Shown: positions 18,270-26,155 of the stretch, piece after piece
Position numbering within the stretch: the stretch's first letter is position 1
Layout of the letters: every line of letters begins with the position of its first letter
Origin: Halomarina rubra
Lineage (GTDB): Archaea > Halobacteriota > Halobacteria > Halobacteriales > Haloarculaceae
Length of the DNA: 64,000 nucleotides
Reading direction: 5' to 3'
Assembly: GCF_023699475.1 (NCBI RefSeq)
Contig: NZ_JALXFV010000008.1
Coordinates: 939,741 to 1,003,740, forward strand
Made by a program: the position numbers and the translations under genes
The notes under the pieces: generated by a model
Databases searched by the model: none
Told to the model about the DNA's origin: nothing
What the model saw: only the letters and a program-made list of their open reading frames with translations

Positions 18270-18887
18270 ATGCAACGACGCACGTTCCTCGGAACGCTCG
18301 GTGCGGGACTGGCCGTCGCGGTCGCCGGTTGTACGGAGTCCGGATCGAGCGACGGCGACGACCCGGCGGGCGGGACGGGCGAGAACGGCACCGACACCAC
18401 GGCACCGACGACGGGGACGCCGGCCGAGACGACCGAGAACTCGACACGGACTCCCAGAGAGCCGTCGACCGAGACGGAGATGCCGGCGACCGGCACCGAA
18501 CCCACCGAGGGGTCCAGCGCCGGGACGCCGAGCGTCGCGGACGCGTCCCTGGAGGTGACGAACGAGGGCTGTGGCGGTGGGCCCCAGGAGGCGACCGTGA
18601 CGGTCGACGGCGACACCGTCACCGTCGACGGCGTCCTCCGTGGCTCCGACGGCTGTCACACCGCTCGGCTCGCGGGCACCAGCGTCGACGGCGGGACGCT
18701 CACGGTCAGCGTCGAGTCGTACGTCCCCGAGAGCGAGCAGGGGAAGGCGTGTATCGACTGCATCGTCGACATCGAGTACACGGCGACGGTGACGCTCGCA
18801 GCGGGGTCGCCCGAGACGGTCGTCGTCGAACACGGCGACGAGCGAATCACCGAGGCAGGAGCCACCGGGACGACGACGGAGAACTGA
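18270..18887 (+). CDS. Tat lipoprotein of unknown function
   Basis: A 205-residue haloarchaeal surface lipoprotein. The leader QRRTFLGTLGAGLAVAVAGC places the lipid cysteine at 21. A Thr/Glu/Gly-rich low-complexity linker (about 22-95) follows, and then a small beta domain with four cysteines (GCGGG, GCHT, KACIDC) that could form disulfides. No known enzymatic motif is seen. A TATA-like CTTTCTTTAGG lies about 25-30 bp before the ATG, so it is probably transcribed alone. Confidence 0.75.
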   Translation: MQRRTFLGTLGAGLAVAVAGCTESGSSDGDDPAGGTGENGTDTTAPTTGTPAETTENSTRTPREPSTETEMPATGTEPTEGSSAGTPSVADASLEVTNEGCGGGPQEATVTVDGDTVTVDGVLRGSDGCHTARLAGTSVDGGTLTVSVESYVPESEQGKACIDCIVDIEYTATVTLAAGSPETVVVEHGDERITEAGATGTTTEN

Positions 18888-18966
18888 GCGGCGGGTCGCG
18901 CGTCGTCGCGGCGAGACCCATCGAGAACCCGCGGACTATTCACCCACACTGGACGACTCCTCGGGC

Positions 18967-19734
18967 ATGTCCACCACCACCGTCGCCGTCGTCCAGTGTC
19001 CGGTCGCGGACCTCGACGTCGAGGCGAACCTCGACCGCCTCCGAGGACGTGTCGCCGGACTCCCCGACGACGTGTCGCTCGCGGTGTTCCCCGAGACGTT
19101 CCTGACGGGCTACGTCCCCGACGAACGCGTCCACGACGTCGCCCTCGCTCGTGACGGTCCCGAACTCGACGCCCTCGCGCGGGTCGCCAGCGACCACGAC
19201 TGCCACACCCTCGTGGGGTTCGTCGAACGCGCCGACGGGACGTACTACAACGCCACGGCGTACGTCACCCCCGAGACGACGACCGTCTACCGCAAGCGCC
19301 ACCTGTGGGGGTCCGAACGCCACTGGCTCACCCCTGGCGACGAGCGCGTGACCGTCGAGACGCCCGTCGGACGGGCCGCGCTGTTGACCTGCTACGACCT
19401 GAACTTCGTCGCCGAGAGCCACGCCCACCTCGACGAGGACGTGGTCGCGCTGTTGGTGCCCGGCGCGTGGCCGGCCGCCCACGACGCGAACTGGCGACTG
19501 CTCTGTCGAGCACGCGCACTCGACGGTGTTCGGTGGGTTCTCGCGGCCGGGCGCACCGGAACGCGCGAGGTCCTCGACGCCCCCGAGACGGCCTACAACG
19601 GCCGCTCGCTCGTCGTCCGGCCCGACGGGACCGTCGCGGCGACGCTCGACCGAGCCAGCCGCGACCTGGTGTTCACGCTCGACTCGACGGTACTCGACGG
19701 CGCACGCGAGACCGTCGGTATCTTTCGCCGATGA
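18967..19734 (+). CDS. carbon-nitrogen hydrolase (nitrilase superfamily)
   Basis: A 255-residue member of the nitrilase/amidase superfamily. The catalytic triad is visible as E43 (AVFPETFLTGY), K110 (VYRKRHLWG) and C142 (LLTCYDLNF). These enzymes hydrolyse amides or nitriles; size and motifs fit an omega-amidase or general amidohydrolase, but the substrate cannot be decided. It is a single-gene unit between the lipoprotein gene and dpsA. Confidence 0.88.
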   Translation: MSTTTVAVVQCPVADLDVEANLDRLRGRVAGLPDDVSLAVFPETFLTGYVPDERVHDVALARDGPELDALARVASDHDCHTLVGFVERADGTYYNATAYVTPETTTVYRKRHLWGSERHWLTPGDERVTVETPVGRAALLTCYDLNFVAESHAHLDEDVVALLVPGAWPAAHDANWRLLCRARALDGVRWVLAAGRTGTREVLDAPETAYNGRSLVVRPDGTVAATLDRASRDLVFTLDSTVLDGARETVGIFRR

Positions 19735-19764
19735 ACGAATCCTTCACGAAAGAGCGAACACTGT

Positions 19765-19780
19765 TTTAGATTCGCCAAAG
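19765..19780 (+). promoter_or_regulatory. weak DtxR-type metal operator upstream of dpsA
   Basis: TTTAGATTCGCCAAAG matches the GT2-linked site TTTAGGCTTGCCAAAA at 12 of 16 positions and resembles the perfect palindromes before the iron genes. It sits 56-71 bp before dpsA, upstream of the likely TATA (GGTTAAGTG at about 19802), unlike the other sites, which overlap the core promoter. That position could suit activation rather than repression. Confidence 0.4.
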
Positions 19781-19835
19781 AATTTTTTCTGCGACGGCAA
19801 TGGTTAAGTGGGACGCGGTCGAACACTGAGACGAG

Positions 19836-20390
19836 ATGAGCAAACAGGAAGAGCAGTCGGTACGTCAGCACGCGGACGAGATCGAGGAGAACTCGCTACG
19901 TATCGACGCCGACCGCGCGGAACAGATCATCGAGGCGCTCAACACGGACCTCGCGAACGCCTACGTCCTCTACCACCAGTTGAAGAAACACCACTGGGTC
20001 GTCGAGGGCGCGGAGTTCCGTGATCTCCACCTCTTCCTCGAGGAGGCGTACGAACACGTCGAGGAGGGCGCGGACCTCGTCGCCGAACGTGCACAGGCGC
20101 TCGGCGGCGTCCCCGTCTCCGGTATGGAGGCGCTCAGCGACCGCGCGACGGTCGAACACGAGGGCGAGGACGTCTACGACATCCGCACCTCACTGGAGAA
20201 CGACCTGGAGATGTACGGCGACATCATCGAGGACCTCCGCGACCACATCGAACTCGCGGACAACCTCGGCGACTACACGACCCAGGACATCCTCCAGCAC
20301 GACGTGCTCAAGAAGGTCGAAGAGGACGCTCACCACGTCGAGCACTACCTCGAAGACGACACGCTCGTCCTCGACGAAGCGACCCACTGA
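19836..20390 (+). CDS. dpsA: DNA-starvation/ferritin-like protein DpsA
   Basis: A 184-residue Dps-family ferritin. The ligands of the intersubunit ferroxidase site are seen in YHQLKKHHWVVEGAEFRDLH and FLEEAYEHVEEGADLVAERA. Haloarchaeal DpsA forms a dodecamer that oxidises and stores iron and protects DNA from Fenton chemistry. A conserved C-terminal helix carries DAHHVEHYLED. The upstream DtxR-like box and TATA-like GGTTAAG suggest iron-responsive control. Confidence 0.95.
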   Translation: MSKQEEQSVRQHADEIEENSLRIDADRAEQIIEALNTDLANAYVLYHQLKKHHWVVEGAEFRDLHLFLEEAYEHVEEGADLVAERAQALGGVPVSGMEALSDRATVEHEGEDVYDIRTSLENDLEMYGDIIEDLRDHIELADNLGDYTTQDILQHDVLKKVEEDAHHVEHYLEDDTLVLDEATH

Positions 20391-20488
20391 GCACGAATCT
20401 TCTCTCGTTTATCGCGTCGGTGAGCGACCGCGCCGGTCAGCAATCGCTCTCGCCGGTCAGAAGTCGAGTCGAGAAGGAACTGCCCGCG

Positions 20489-21145
20489 TTACAGCGGTAG
20501 CCAGTCGGTCGAGACGTCGTGGTCCCGGAGGTGCCAGCGCTGTTCGACGCGGGCCCCGCCCGCCGGCAACTGCACCTCGATAGTGCCGTCGAAGAGGTCG
20601 GCGAAGCGACGGGCGGCCTCGCCGTCGCGTTCGACCGGGAAGTGGACGTGGCACATCCCGTCGACGTCGCGCACCGCCTCCAGGACGGTGTCGAGGAACC
20701 GTTCGACCTCCTCTGCGGAGTGAGCGTCGACGAGCGTCCGGAGCGAGTCGAGACATACCCGCAGTTCGGCGGGGTCGAGACCGTCGGCCTCCGCCTCGAT
20801 GGACTCGATGGCTGCGACTATCTCGCGTTCGAGCGTCACGAGGTCCGACGGGCCGTTCGGACCGGTGGGCTCTGTGTTCGGCGCGGTGGCGGTCGCCCCA
20901 CGCGTCGTCGGTCGACGGTCGATGACACGGACCGAGGGGTCGTCGGTCCGGGCGGCCGCACCCGGGACGCCGTCGGTCAGGACGACCAGTCGGCGTCGGG
21001 CCTCGTCGCTACTCGTCCCGAGCAGTCGTCGGCACGCGGCGAGGTGCGTGTCCTGGGACGCCGCGCCGACGACGAGCAGGCCGCTCCCCTGGCGCTTCAA
21101 CCCTGCGAGCGCCTGCGTGAACTTCGCGATGGAGTCGCCTGCCAT
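20489..21145 (-). CDS. haloarchaeal RecA/KaiC-like conserved protein
   Basis: A 218-residue acidic protein. It opens with a beta-strand/P-loop-like core (FTQALAGLKRQGSGLLVVGA) but has no canonical GKT, so ATP binding is doubtful. It ends with SAEEVERFLDTVLEAVRDVD and a conserved MCHVHFPVERDG segment. It resembles a widespread haloarchaeal family of KaiC/RecA-superfamily-like proteins of unknown role (DUF7504-like). The ATG at 21145 is chosen because upstream codons fall in an AT-rich promoter. It diverges from the next gene. Confidence 0.6.
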   Translation of the reverse strand: MAGDSIAKFTQALAGLKRQGSGLLVVGAASQDTHLAACRRLLGTSSDEARRRLVVLTDGVPGAAARTDDPSVRVIDRRPTTRGATATAPNTEPTGPNGPSDLVTLEREIVAAIESIEAEADGLDPAELRVCLDSLRTLVDAHSAEEVERFLDTVLEAVRDVDGMCHVHFPVERDGEAARRFADLFDGTIEVQLPAGGARVEQRWHLRDHDVSTDWLPL

Positions 21146-21241
21146 ACGGATTCTTTCTAACTCTGCGCAGCGGTAGATAATAAGATTTGTGCAAGGAACT
21201 AGGGCGGTAGATGTTTTGCCCGGCTTCTCCTTCAACAACAC

Positions 21242-22087
21242 ATGAGCCGACGGTCCGACGACGACCTCGCCGCCCTCCTCGACGAGCTGTCAGGCACCCT
21301 CGACCGCCTCCAGACCGAACTCGACGCCGACCGTGGACGCGGCCGACGCCCCGACCGGCGCGAGGACCGCACGGAGCGCAGTGACGAGCGGAGTGCCGAA
21401 CGACCACGAGACGAGGGTCGCCGCGACGCACCGCGCCGCCGCGAGCGTACCACCCCCTCGCTCCCACGCCCCGGTCGGTTCCTCCAGTTCACCGAGGAGT
21501 ACACCATCCCCGCCCTCATCGCGTTCCTCGAAGCGAACATCCGAGCGTTGGAACTGCTCCGAGGACTCCTCCGCCTGCTCAACGGCGGCGAGGTCTCCGA
21601 GCGGCGCGTCGAGTCGGTCGGTCGCCGGACGCTGGGTCGGGTCGACGACCTGCTCGTCGACCTGCAGGACGCGGTCGAGGGGACGCCCTCGAACCCCGAG
21701 GCACGCGACCTGCTCGACGACGCCCGCTCGCTCCGGGCCGACATCGACGAGCGAATCGCGAGCGGTGGCTACCGCGACCGTGTCCGCGAGGACTCGGAAC
21801 TCGTACCGGGCGATTCGGGACACGACCGCCGCCCCGACGACCGTCGCGGGCGTGACCCGCCGGTGACCATCGACGTGACCGACGGCGACGACTCTCCGGG
21901 CGAGCGCGCGCGCCGACGTGGCGAGGACCACCCCGAGGGGCGTGCCCGCCGCGACGAGGTCGACGTCGACTCCGAACTCGACTCGCTCCGAAAGGAGGTC
22001 CGCGGCGACGAGGACGGTGCGGACGACGGTGTGGGCACTGGTGCCGATGAAGACGGAGACGACGAAGACGACGAGAACGGTTCGTAA
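21242..22087 (+). CDS. haloarchaeal conserved hypothetical protein
   Basis: A 281-residue, highly charged protein. A conserved N-terminal helix (DDDLAALLDELSGTLDRLQT) is followed by an Arg/Asp/Glu-rich linker. The central hydrophobic helical block (about 80-120) includes FTEEYTIPALIAFLEANIRA and LELLRGLLRLLNGG. A long disordered acidic C terminus follows. The pattern suggests a coiled-coil or scaffold protein; no enzymatic motif is visible. The promoter region contains an AT-rich tract about 60 bp upstream. Confidence 0.6.
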   Translation: MSRRSDDDLAALLDELSGTLDRLQTELDADRGRGRRPDRREDRTERSDERSAERPRDEGRRDAPRRRERTTPSLPRPGRFLQFTEEYTIPALIAFLEANIRALELLRGLLRLLNGGEVSERRVESVGRRTLGRVDDLLVDLQDAVEGTPSNPEARDLLDDARSLRADIDERIASGGYRDRVREDSELVPGDSGHDRRPDDRRGRDPPVTIDVTDGDDSPGERARRRGEDHPEGRARRDEVDVDSELDSLRKEVRGDEDGADDGVGTGADEDGDDEDDENGS

Positions 22088-22093
22088 CGCGAC

Positions 22094-22501
22094 TCAGACC
22101 GGGTCGAACCGGTAGCCGTCCCACGACTGGCTCGCCGGTTCGCGGATGCCCGCACCGGGTTCGCGTAGCTCTTCGGCGTACACCGGTCGGACCTCGTCGC
22201 CGATGGCGACGTCGTCGCTCGTCAACTGTCCGAGCGCGCGCACCGGTTCGCCCTCGACGTCGAACTCGACGATCGCGAGGTGGTTCGGCGCGCGGACGCC
22301 CGGCGGCGTCGACGTGGAGGTGGTCCAGGTGACGACCGTCGCGGTCCGGTCGCGCAGGTCGACGGTGCCGACCGGCTCCTGCCCGTCGGGGCCGTAGGGG
22401 TGGCCGGGGTAGCCCAGCGACCCGTCGGCGTAGCGAACCGCCTCCAGTGGTGGGTGGTCGTCCGTCGATGCGTCGGTGGCCGGGGGAGCGTCGTCGCTCA
22501 T
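22094..22501 (-). CDS. DUF35 OB-fold acyl-CoA-associated protein
   Basis: A 135-residue DUF35 OB-fold protein, the usual partner of archaeal thiolases. In methanogens DUF35 proteins bridge thiolase and HMG-CoA synthase to channel acetoacetyl-CoA. The OB strands (PVGTVDLRDRTATVVTWTTS ... NHLAIVEFDVEG) are recognisable. The usual N-terminal zinc ribbon is reduced and no CxxC pair is seen. Its ATG overlaps the thiolase stop (ATGA), so the pair is one transcription unit. Confidence 0.82.
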   Translation of the reverse strand: MSDDAPPATDASTDDHPPLEAVRYADGSLGYPGHPYGPDGQEPVGTVDLRDRTATVVTWTTSTSTPPGVRAPNHLAIVEFDVEGEPVRALGQLTSDDVAIGDEVRPVYAEELREPGAGIREPASQSWDGYRFDPV

Positions 22502-23655
22502 CGCTCGGCCTCCAGGACGGTGGTGGTGACGCAGTTGCCGAACCCGCCGACGTTGCACGCCAGCCCGACCTCGCAGTCGACCTGCCGAGCGCCGGCCTCC
22601 CCGCGCAGTTGCATCACGAGTTCGTACACCTGCGCGACGCCGCTCGCGCCCAGCGGGTGACCCTTCGACTTCAGGCCGCCAGAGGTGTTGATGGGTAGTT
22701 CGCCGTCGCGGTCGGTGACGCCCTCCTCGACGGCCTTCCACGCCTCGCCCTGCTCGAAGAAGCCGAGACCCTCACACTGGAGGAACTCGAGGATGGTGAA
22801 CATGTCGTGGACCTCCGCGACGTCGACGTCCTCGGGGCCGCGGTCGGCCATCGCGTAGGCCTGCTCGCTCGACTCGACGACCCCGCCCATCGTCGTCGGG
22901 TCGGCGCGCTCGTGGACGACGTGGGTGTCGGTCGCGCCGCCGATTCCCGCGACGCGGACGTACGGTTCGCCCCGTTCTTCGGCCTCCTCGACCGAACAGA
23001 ACAGCAGCGCCGCCGAGCCGTCGGTGATGGGACAGAAGTCGTAGAGGCGCAACGGGTCGGCGACGACCGGCGACTCCAGGGCCGTCTCGACGTCGATCTC
23101 CTTCCGGAACTGGGCGTGGGGGTTGTCGACGCCGTTCTTGTGGTTCTTGACGGCGACCTTCGCCAGCGACTCTCGGGGGGCGTCGTACTGGTCGAGGTAG
23201 AGCCGAGCGGTCATGCCCGCGAAACTCGGGAGCGTAACGCCGTGTTTGTACTCGACGGGGTGGGTGAGCGAGGCGATGACGTCGGTCGCCTCCGCCGTGG
23301 TGCGGTGGGTCATCTTCTCGCCGCCGACGAGCAGCGTCATGTCGCTCGCGCCGCTGGCGACCGACTGCCACGCGGCGTAGACGCCCGACCCGCCCGACGA
23401 GGAGGTCTGGTCGACACGCTGGGTGTAGGCGGGAATCGCCGCGAGGTCGTGCGCGAGCATGTTCGGAACGCCCGCCTGCCCCTCGAACTCACCCGAGGCC
23501 ATGTTCGAGACGTAGAGGTGGTCGAGTTCGTGAGGCGCGACGCCGGCGTCGTCCAGACAGTTCTCGCCGGCCTCGGCCAGCAGGTCGCGAATCCACTCGC
23601 CCTCTCGCTTGCCGAAGTCGGTCATCGACGCCCCGACGATGGCGACGTCGGTCAT
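22498..23655 (-). CDS. thiolase-family protein with Ser at the nucleophile position
   Basis: A 385-residue SCP-x-type thiolase (acetyl-CoA acetyltransferase family). The C-terminal active-site elements GHPLGASG (His) and CNVGGFG (Cys) are intact. The N-terminal nucleophile segment reads VDQTSSSGGSG where classical thiolases have VEAACASG, so the acyl-accepting cysteine is replaced by serine. A degraded or altered activity, or a role in binding, is possible. The start at 23655 gives MTDVAIVGASMTDFGKREGE. The gene is coupled to a DUF35 gene. Confidence 0.88.
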   Translation of the reverse strand: MTDVAIVGASMTDFGKREGEWIRDLLAEAGENCLDDAGVAPHELDHLYVSNMASGEFEGQAGVPNMLAHDLAAIPAYTQRVDQTSSSGGSGVYAAWQSVASGASDMTLLVGGEKMTHRTTAEATDVIASLTHPVEYKHGVTLPSFAGMTARLYLDQYDAPRESLAKVAVKNHKNGVDNPHAQFRKEIDVETALESPVVADPLRLYDFCPITDGSAALLFCSVEEAEERGEPYVRVAGIGGATDTHVVHERADPTTMGGVVESSEQAYAMADRGPEDVDVAEVHDMFTILEFLQCEGLGFFEQGEAWKAVEEGVTDRDGELPINTSGGLKSKGHPLGASGVAQVYELVMQLRGEAGARQVDCEVGLACNVGGFGNCVTTTVLEAER

Positions 23656-23803
23656 CGGTGGCCTCCCGGCCACGCGGGCCTCCTGCGTTGGTGCATCTCG
23701 CCGTGTGTGGTGCGGGCGTCGGGTTAAGTGTCGTGGGTGACGCTCGCACCCACGACGCAGATGTCGGGGAGTCGACACGGTGCGATAGCGGAACGACAGA
23801 GGT

Positions 23804-23819
23804 TTTAGGGTTGCCTAAA
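23804..23819 (+). promoter_or_regulatory. DtxR-type metal operator over the GT75-like gene promoter
   Basis: TTTAGGGTTGCCTAAA is a near-perfect inverted repeat 12-27 bp before the ATG at 23831. It coincides with the expected TATA position (TTTTAGG at -28), so a bound repressor would block transcription. It matches the site before the iron importer at 13 of 16 positions. Confidence 0.72.
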
Positions 23820-23830
23820 CACTACTGCCA

Positions 23831-24982
23831 ATGACCGACACCTGCGTCATCGTCCCCACCATCCGCGAGTGGGAGTGCGTCCGCGAGTACGTCGCCAACG
23901 CTCGCGAGTACGGCCACCTCGACCGTCTGTTCTTCGTCCTCGTCACCGAGGACTTCTGTGACGCCGAAGGCATGCGCGAGATGCTCGCCGAGGAGGGCGT
24001 CGAGGGGCGGGTGTTCGACGGCGAGGCGCGAGAAGCGTGGTACGACGAGCGGGGCATCGAGGCGTTCGCGGACCTGATTCCGGCGGCGAGTCACGCCGAG
24101 ACGAGTTTCGGACTGCTGTACCTCTGGGCGCACGAGCGATTCGACTACGGCGTGTTCATCGACGACGACACGCTCCCCCACGACACCGACTACTTCGGTC
24201 AGCACTACCGGAATCTCGCACACGAGGGAGAGACGCTCGCCGTCGAGAGCGACGAGCAGTGGGTGAACGTCCTCTACCAGAACGCCGACGAACACGGTCT
24301 CTACCCCCGCGGATACCCCTACAGCGCGATGGACGAGGAGGTCCGGGAGACGACCGAGTCCGTCGACCACGTCGTCGCCTCCCAGGGACTCTGGACGAAC
24401 GTGCCGGACCTCGACGCCGTCCGCATCCTGATGGACGGCGACCTGCGCGGGCAGGCCCAGACCCGCACCACCCGCGAGGACTACGGCGAGGACTTCGTCG
24501 CCGCTACGGGCGACTACCTCACCGTCTGCTCGATGAACCTCGCGTTCCGTCGCGAGGTCGTCCCCGCGTTCTACCAGTTGCCGATGGACGACAACCCGTG
24601 GGACGTCGGCCGGTTCGACGACATCTGGTCGGGCGTGTTCCTCAAGCGCGCGGCCGACCTCATGGGCCACCACGTCTACAACGGGACCCCGCTGTGTGAG
24701 CACAACAAGGCCCCGCGCTCGACGTTCGACGACCTGAACAACGAGGTGCCCGCGCTCGAACTCAACGAACACGTCTGGCGACTGGCGGACGACGCCGGCG
24801 CGGACGCCGACAGCTACGCCGAGGCGTTCGCCGCGATGGCCGACGCGCTCGTCGCCCACGAGGACGACTACACCAACGGCGACTTTCTCACCTACGTCGG
24901 CGAACACATGCGCCGCTGGCTGGACTGTCTGGACGCGTTAACCGGCGAACAGGTCGCGACGCCGGCGGTCGCGGACGACTGA
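23831..24982 (+). CDS. GT75-like (reversibly glycosylated polypeptide family) protein
   Basis: A 383-residue protein of the alpha-1,4-glucan-protein synthase/RGP type, related to plant UDP-arabinopyranose mutases. The GT-A start TCVIVPTIREWECVREYV and the acidic metal-binding motif FIDDDTLP near 114 are present, and GRFDDIWSGVFLKRAAD near 259 is family-like. The family transfers or interconverts nucleotide sugars. A metal operator overlaps its promoter, and a ferric importer operon follows 43 bp downstream with its own operator. A link to siderophore or surface sugar chemistry under iron limitation is inferred. Confidence 0.75.
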   Translation: MTDTCVIVPTIREWECVREYVANAREYGHLDRLFFVLVTEDFCDAEGMREMLAEEGVEGRVFDGEAREAWYDERGIEAFADLIPAASHAETSFGLLYLWAHERFDYGVFIDDDTLPHDTDYFGQHYRNLAHEGETLAVESDEQWVNVLYQNADEHGLYPRGYPYSAMDEEVRETTESVDHVVASQGLWTNVPDLDAVRILMDGDLRGQAQTRTTREDYGEDFVAATGDYLTVCSMNLAFRREVVPAFYQLPMDDNPWDVGRFDDIWSGVFLKRAADLMGHHVYNGTPLCEHNKAPRSTFDDLNNEVPALELNEHVWRLADDAGADADSYAEAFAAMADALVAHEDDYTNGDFLTYVGEHMRRWLDCLDALTGEQVATPAVADD

Positions 24983-24992
24983 GAACCAGCAG

Positions 24993-25000
24993 GTATAAGT
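24993..25000 (+). promoter_or_regulatory. TATA element of the iron importer operon
   Basis: GTATAAGT lies about 25-32 bp before the ATG at 25025, the standard haloarchaeal spacing. The metal operator begins 3 bp downstream, over the transcription start. Confidence 0.65.
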
Positions 25001-25002
25001 GT

Positions 25003-25018
25003 TTTAGGCGAGCCTAAA
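25003..25018 (+). promoter_or_regulatory. perfect DtxR-type metal operator before the iron importer
   Basis: TTTAGGCGAGCCTAAA is a perfect 7-2-7 inverted repeat between the TATA element and the ATG at 25025. Its half-site TTAGG/CCTAA is the classical DtxR/IdeR recognition core. Repression by an iron-loaded DtxR-family protein (SirR or Idr type) is inferred. Confidence 0.8.
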
Positions 25019-25024
25019 CGACTA

Positions 25025-26155
25025 ATGAGCGATTCGCACGACGGGAGCGACCGCCGACGGTTCCTCCGGGCCGCCGGGACGCTGTCCGTCGCTTCACTCG
25101 CGGGCTGTCTCGGCGTCTTCGAGAGCGGTGAGGAGGAGGAGTTCGAACCCGGACAGGTCGGCTCCGGGCGGGAGGGGGTCGTCCCCGGCGGCACGCCCAT
25201 CGAGGCGATGCCGGACCTCTCGGGGGAGCTGACCGTCTACTCCGGTCGCGGCGAACCGCTGGTCGCGACGCTGTTCGACTACCTCGAAGAGCAGTACGCC
25301 GACCTCACCATCACGCCGCGCTACGACTCCTCGAACGCCCTCCGGACGAAGATCCAACAGGAGGGCGAGAACAGCCCCGCCGACGTCTTCTTCTCGGTCA
25401 ACGCGGGCAGTCTGGGCCAACTCGCCGAAGCGGGTCGGACCGTCGAACTGTCGAGCGAGGTGCTCGACATGGTGCAAGACGAGTTCACCGACCCCGAGGG
25501 GCTGTGGACCGGCACCTCCGGTCGCGCCCGGACGGTTCCGTACAACACCGACGAGTTCGACGAGAGCGACCTCCCGAACGACATCTTCGCGTTCCCCGAC
25601 AGCGAGCAGTTCCAAGACGCGATGGGCTGGGCACCCTCCTACGGCTCGTTCCAGGCGTTCGTCACCGCGATGCGTATCCTCAACGGCCGCGAGGAGACGA
25701 AGGCGTGGCTGCAGGGGATGCTCGACCTGGGCGTCCAGGAGTACGACGACGAACTGGTCGTCGCCCAGCGCATCGCCGACGGCGAGATACAGGCCGGGTT
25801 CACGAACCACTACTACATCCAGCGCGTGCTCGCCGGTCGCCCCGACGCGCCCATCGCCACGGCGTTCACCGAGGGTGACGCTGGTGCGGTGTTCAACGTC
25901 GCCGGTGCGGCCGTCGTCGACACCGCCGCCGACACCGAGATGGCCGAGAACTTCGTCCGGCACCTGCTGTCGGCGGAGGCCCAGGAGTACTTCATCACCG
26001 AGACCTACGAATACCCGGTCGTCCCCGAGGCCGAACCGAGCGGCGACCTGCCCGCCCTCGACGAACTTCAGCCACCACAGGACCTCGACCTCTCGCAGTT
26101 AGCGGACATCGAGCCGACGCTCGACCTGCTCCGGGAGGTGGGCATCAACGTCTGA
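25025..26155 (+). CDS. ferric-iron ABC transporter substrate-binding lipoprotein
   Basis: A 376-residue FbpA/SfuA-like periplasmic-binding protein (type 2). The Tat lipoprotein leader RRRFLRAAGTLSVASLAGC places the lipid Cys at 28. The mature part begins LTVYSGRGEPLVATLFDYLE, the classical ferric-binding start, and contains TVPYNTDEFDE and AGFTNHYYIQRVLA with the adjacent tyrosines typical of Fe(III) coordination. It leads a three-gene operon; its TGA shares one base with the permease ATG. The DtxR-type operator implies iron repression. Confidence 0.9.
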   Translation: MSDSHDGSDRRRFLRAAGTLSVASLAGCLGVFESGEEEEFEPGQVGSGREGVVPGGTPIEAMPDLSGELTVYSGRGEPLVATLFDYLEEQYADLTITPRYDSSNALRTKIQQEGENSPADVFFSVNAGSLGQLAEAGRTVELSSEVLDMVQDEFTDPEGLWTGTSGRARTVPYNTDEFDESDLPNDIFAFPDSEQFQDAMGWAPSYGSFQAFVTAMRILNGREETKAWLQGMLDLGVQEYDDELVVAQRIADGEIQAGFTNHYYIQRVLAGRPDAPIATAFTEGDAGAVFNVAGAAVVDTAADTEMAENFVRHLLSAEAQEYFITETYEYPVVPEAEPSGDLPALDELQPPQDLDLSQLADIEPTLDLLREVGINV

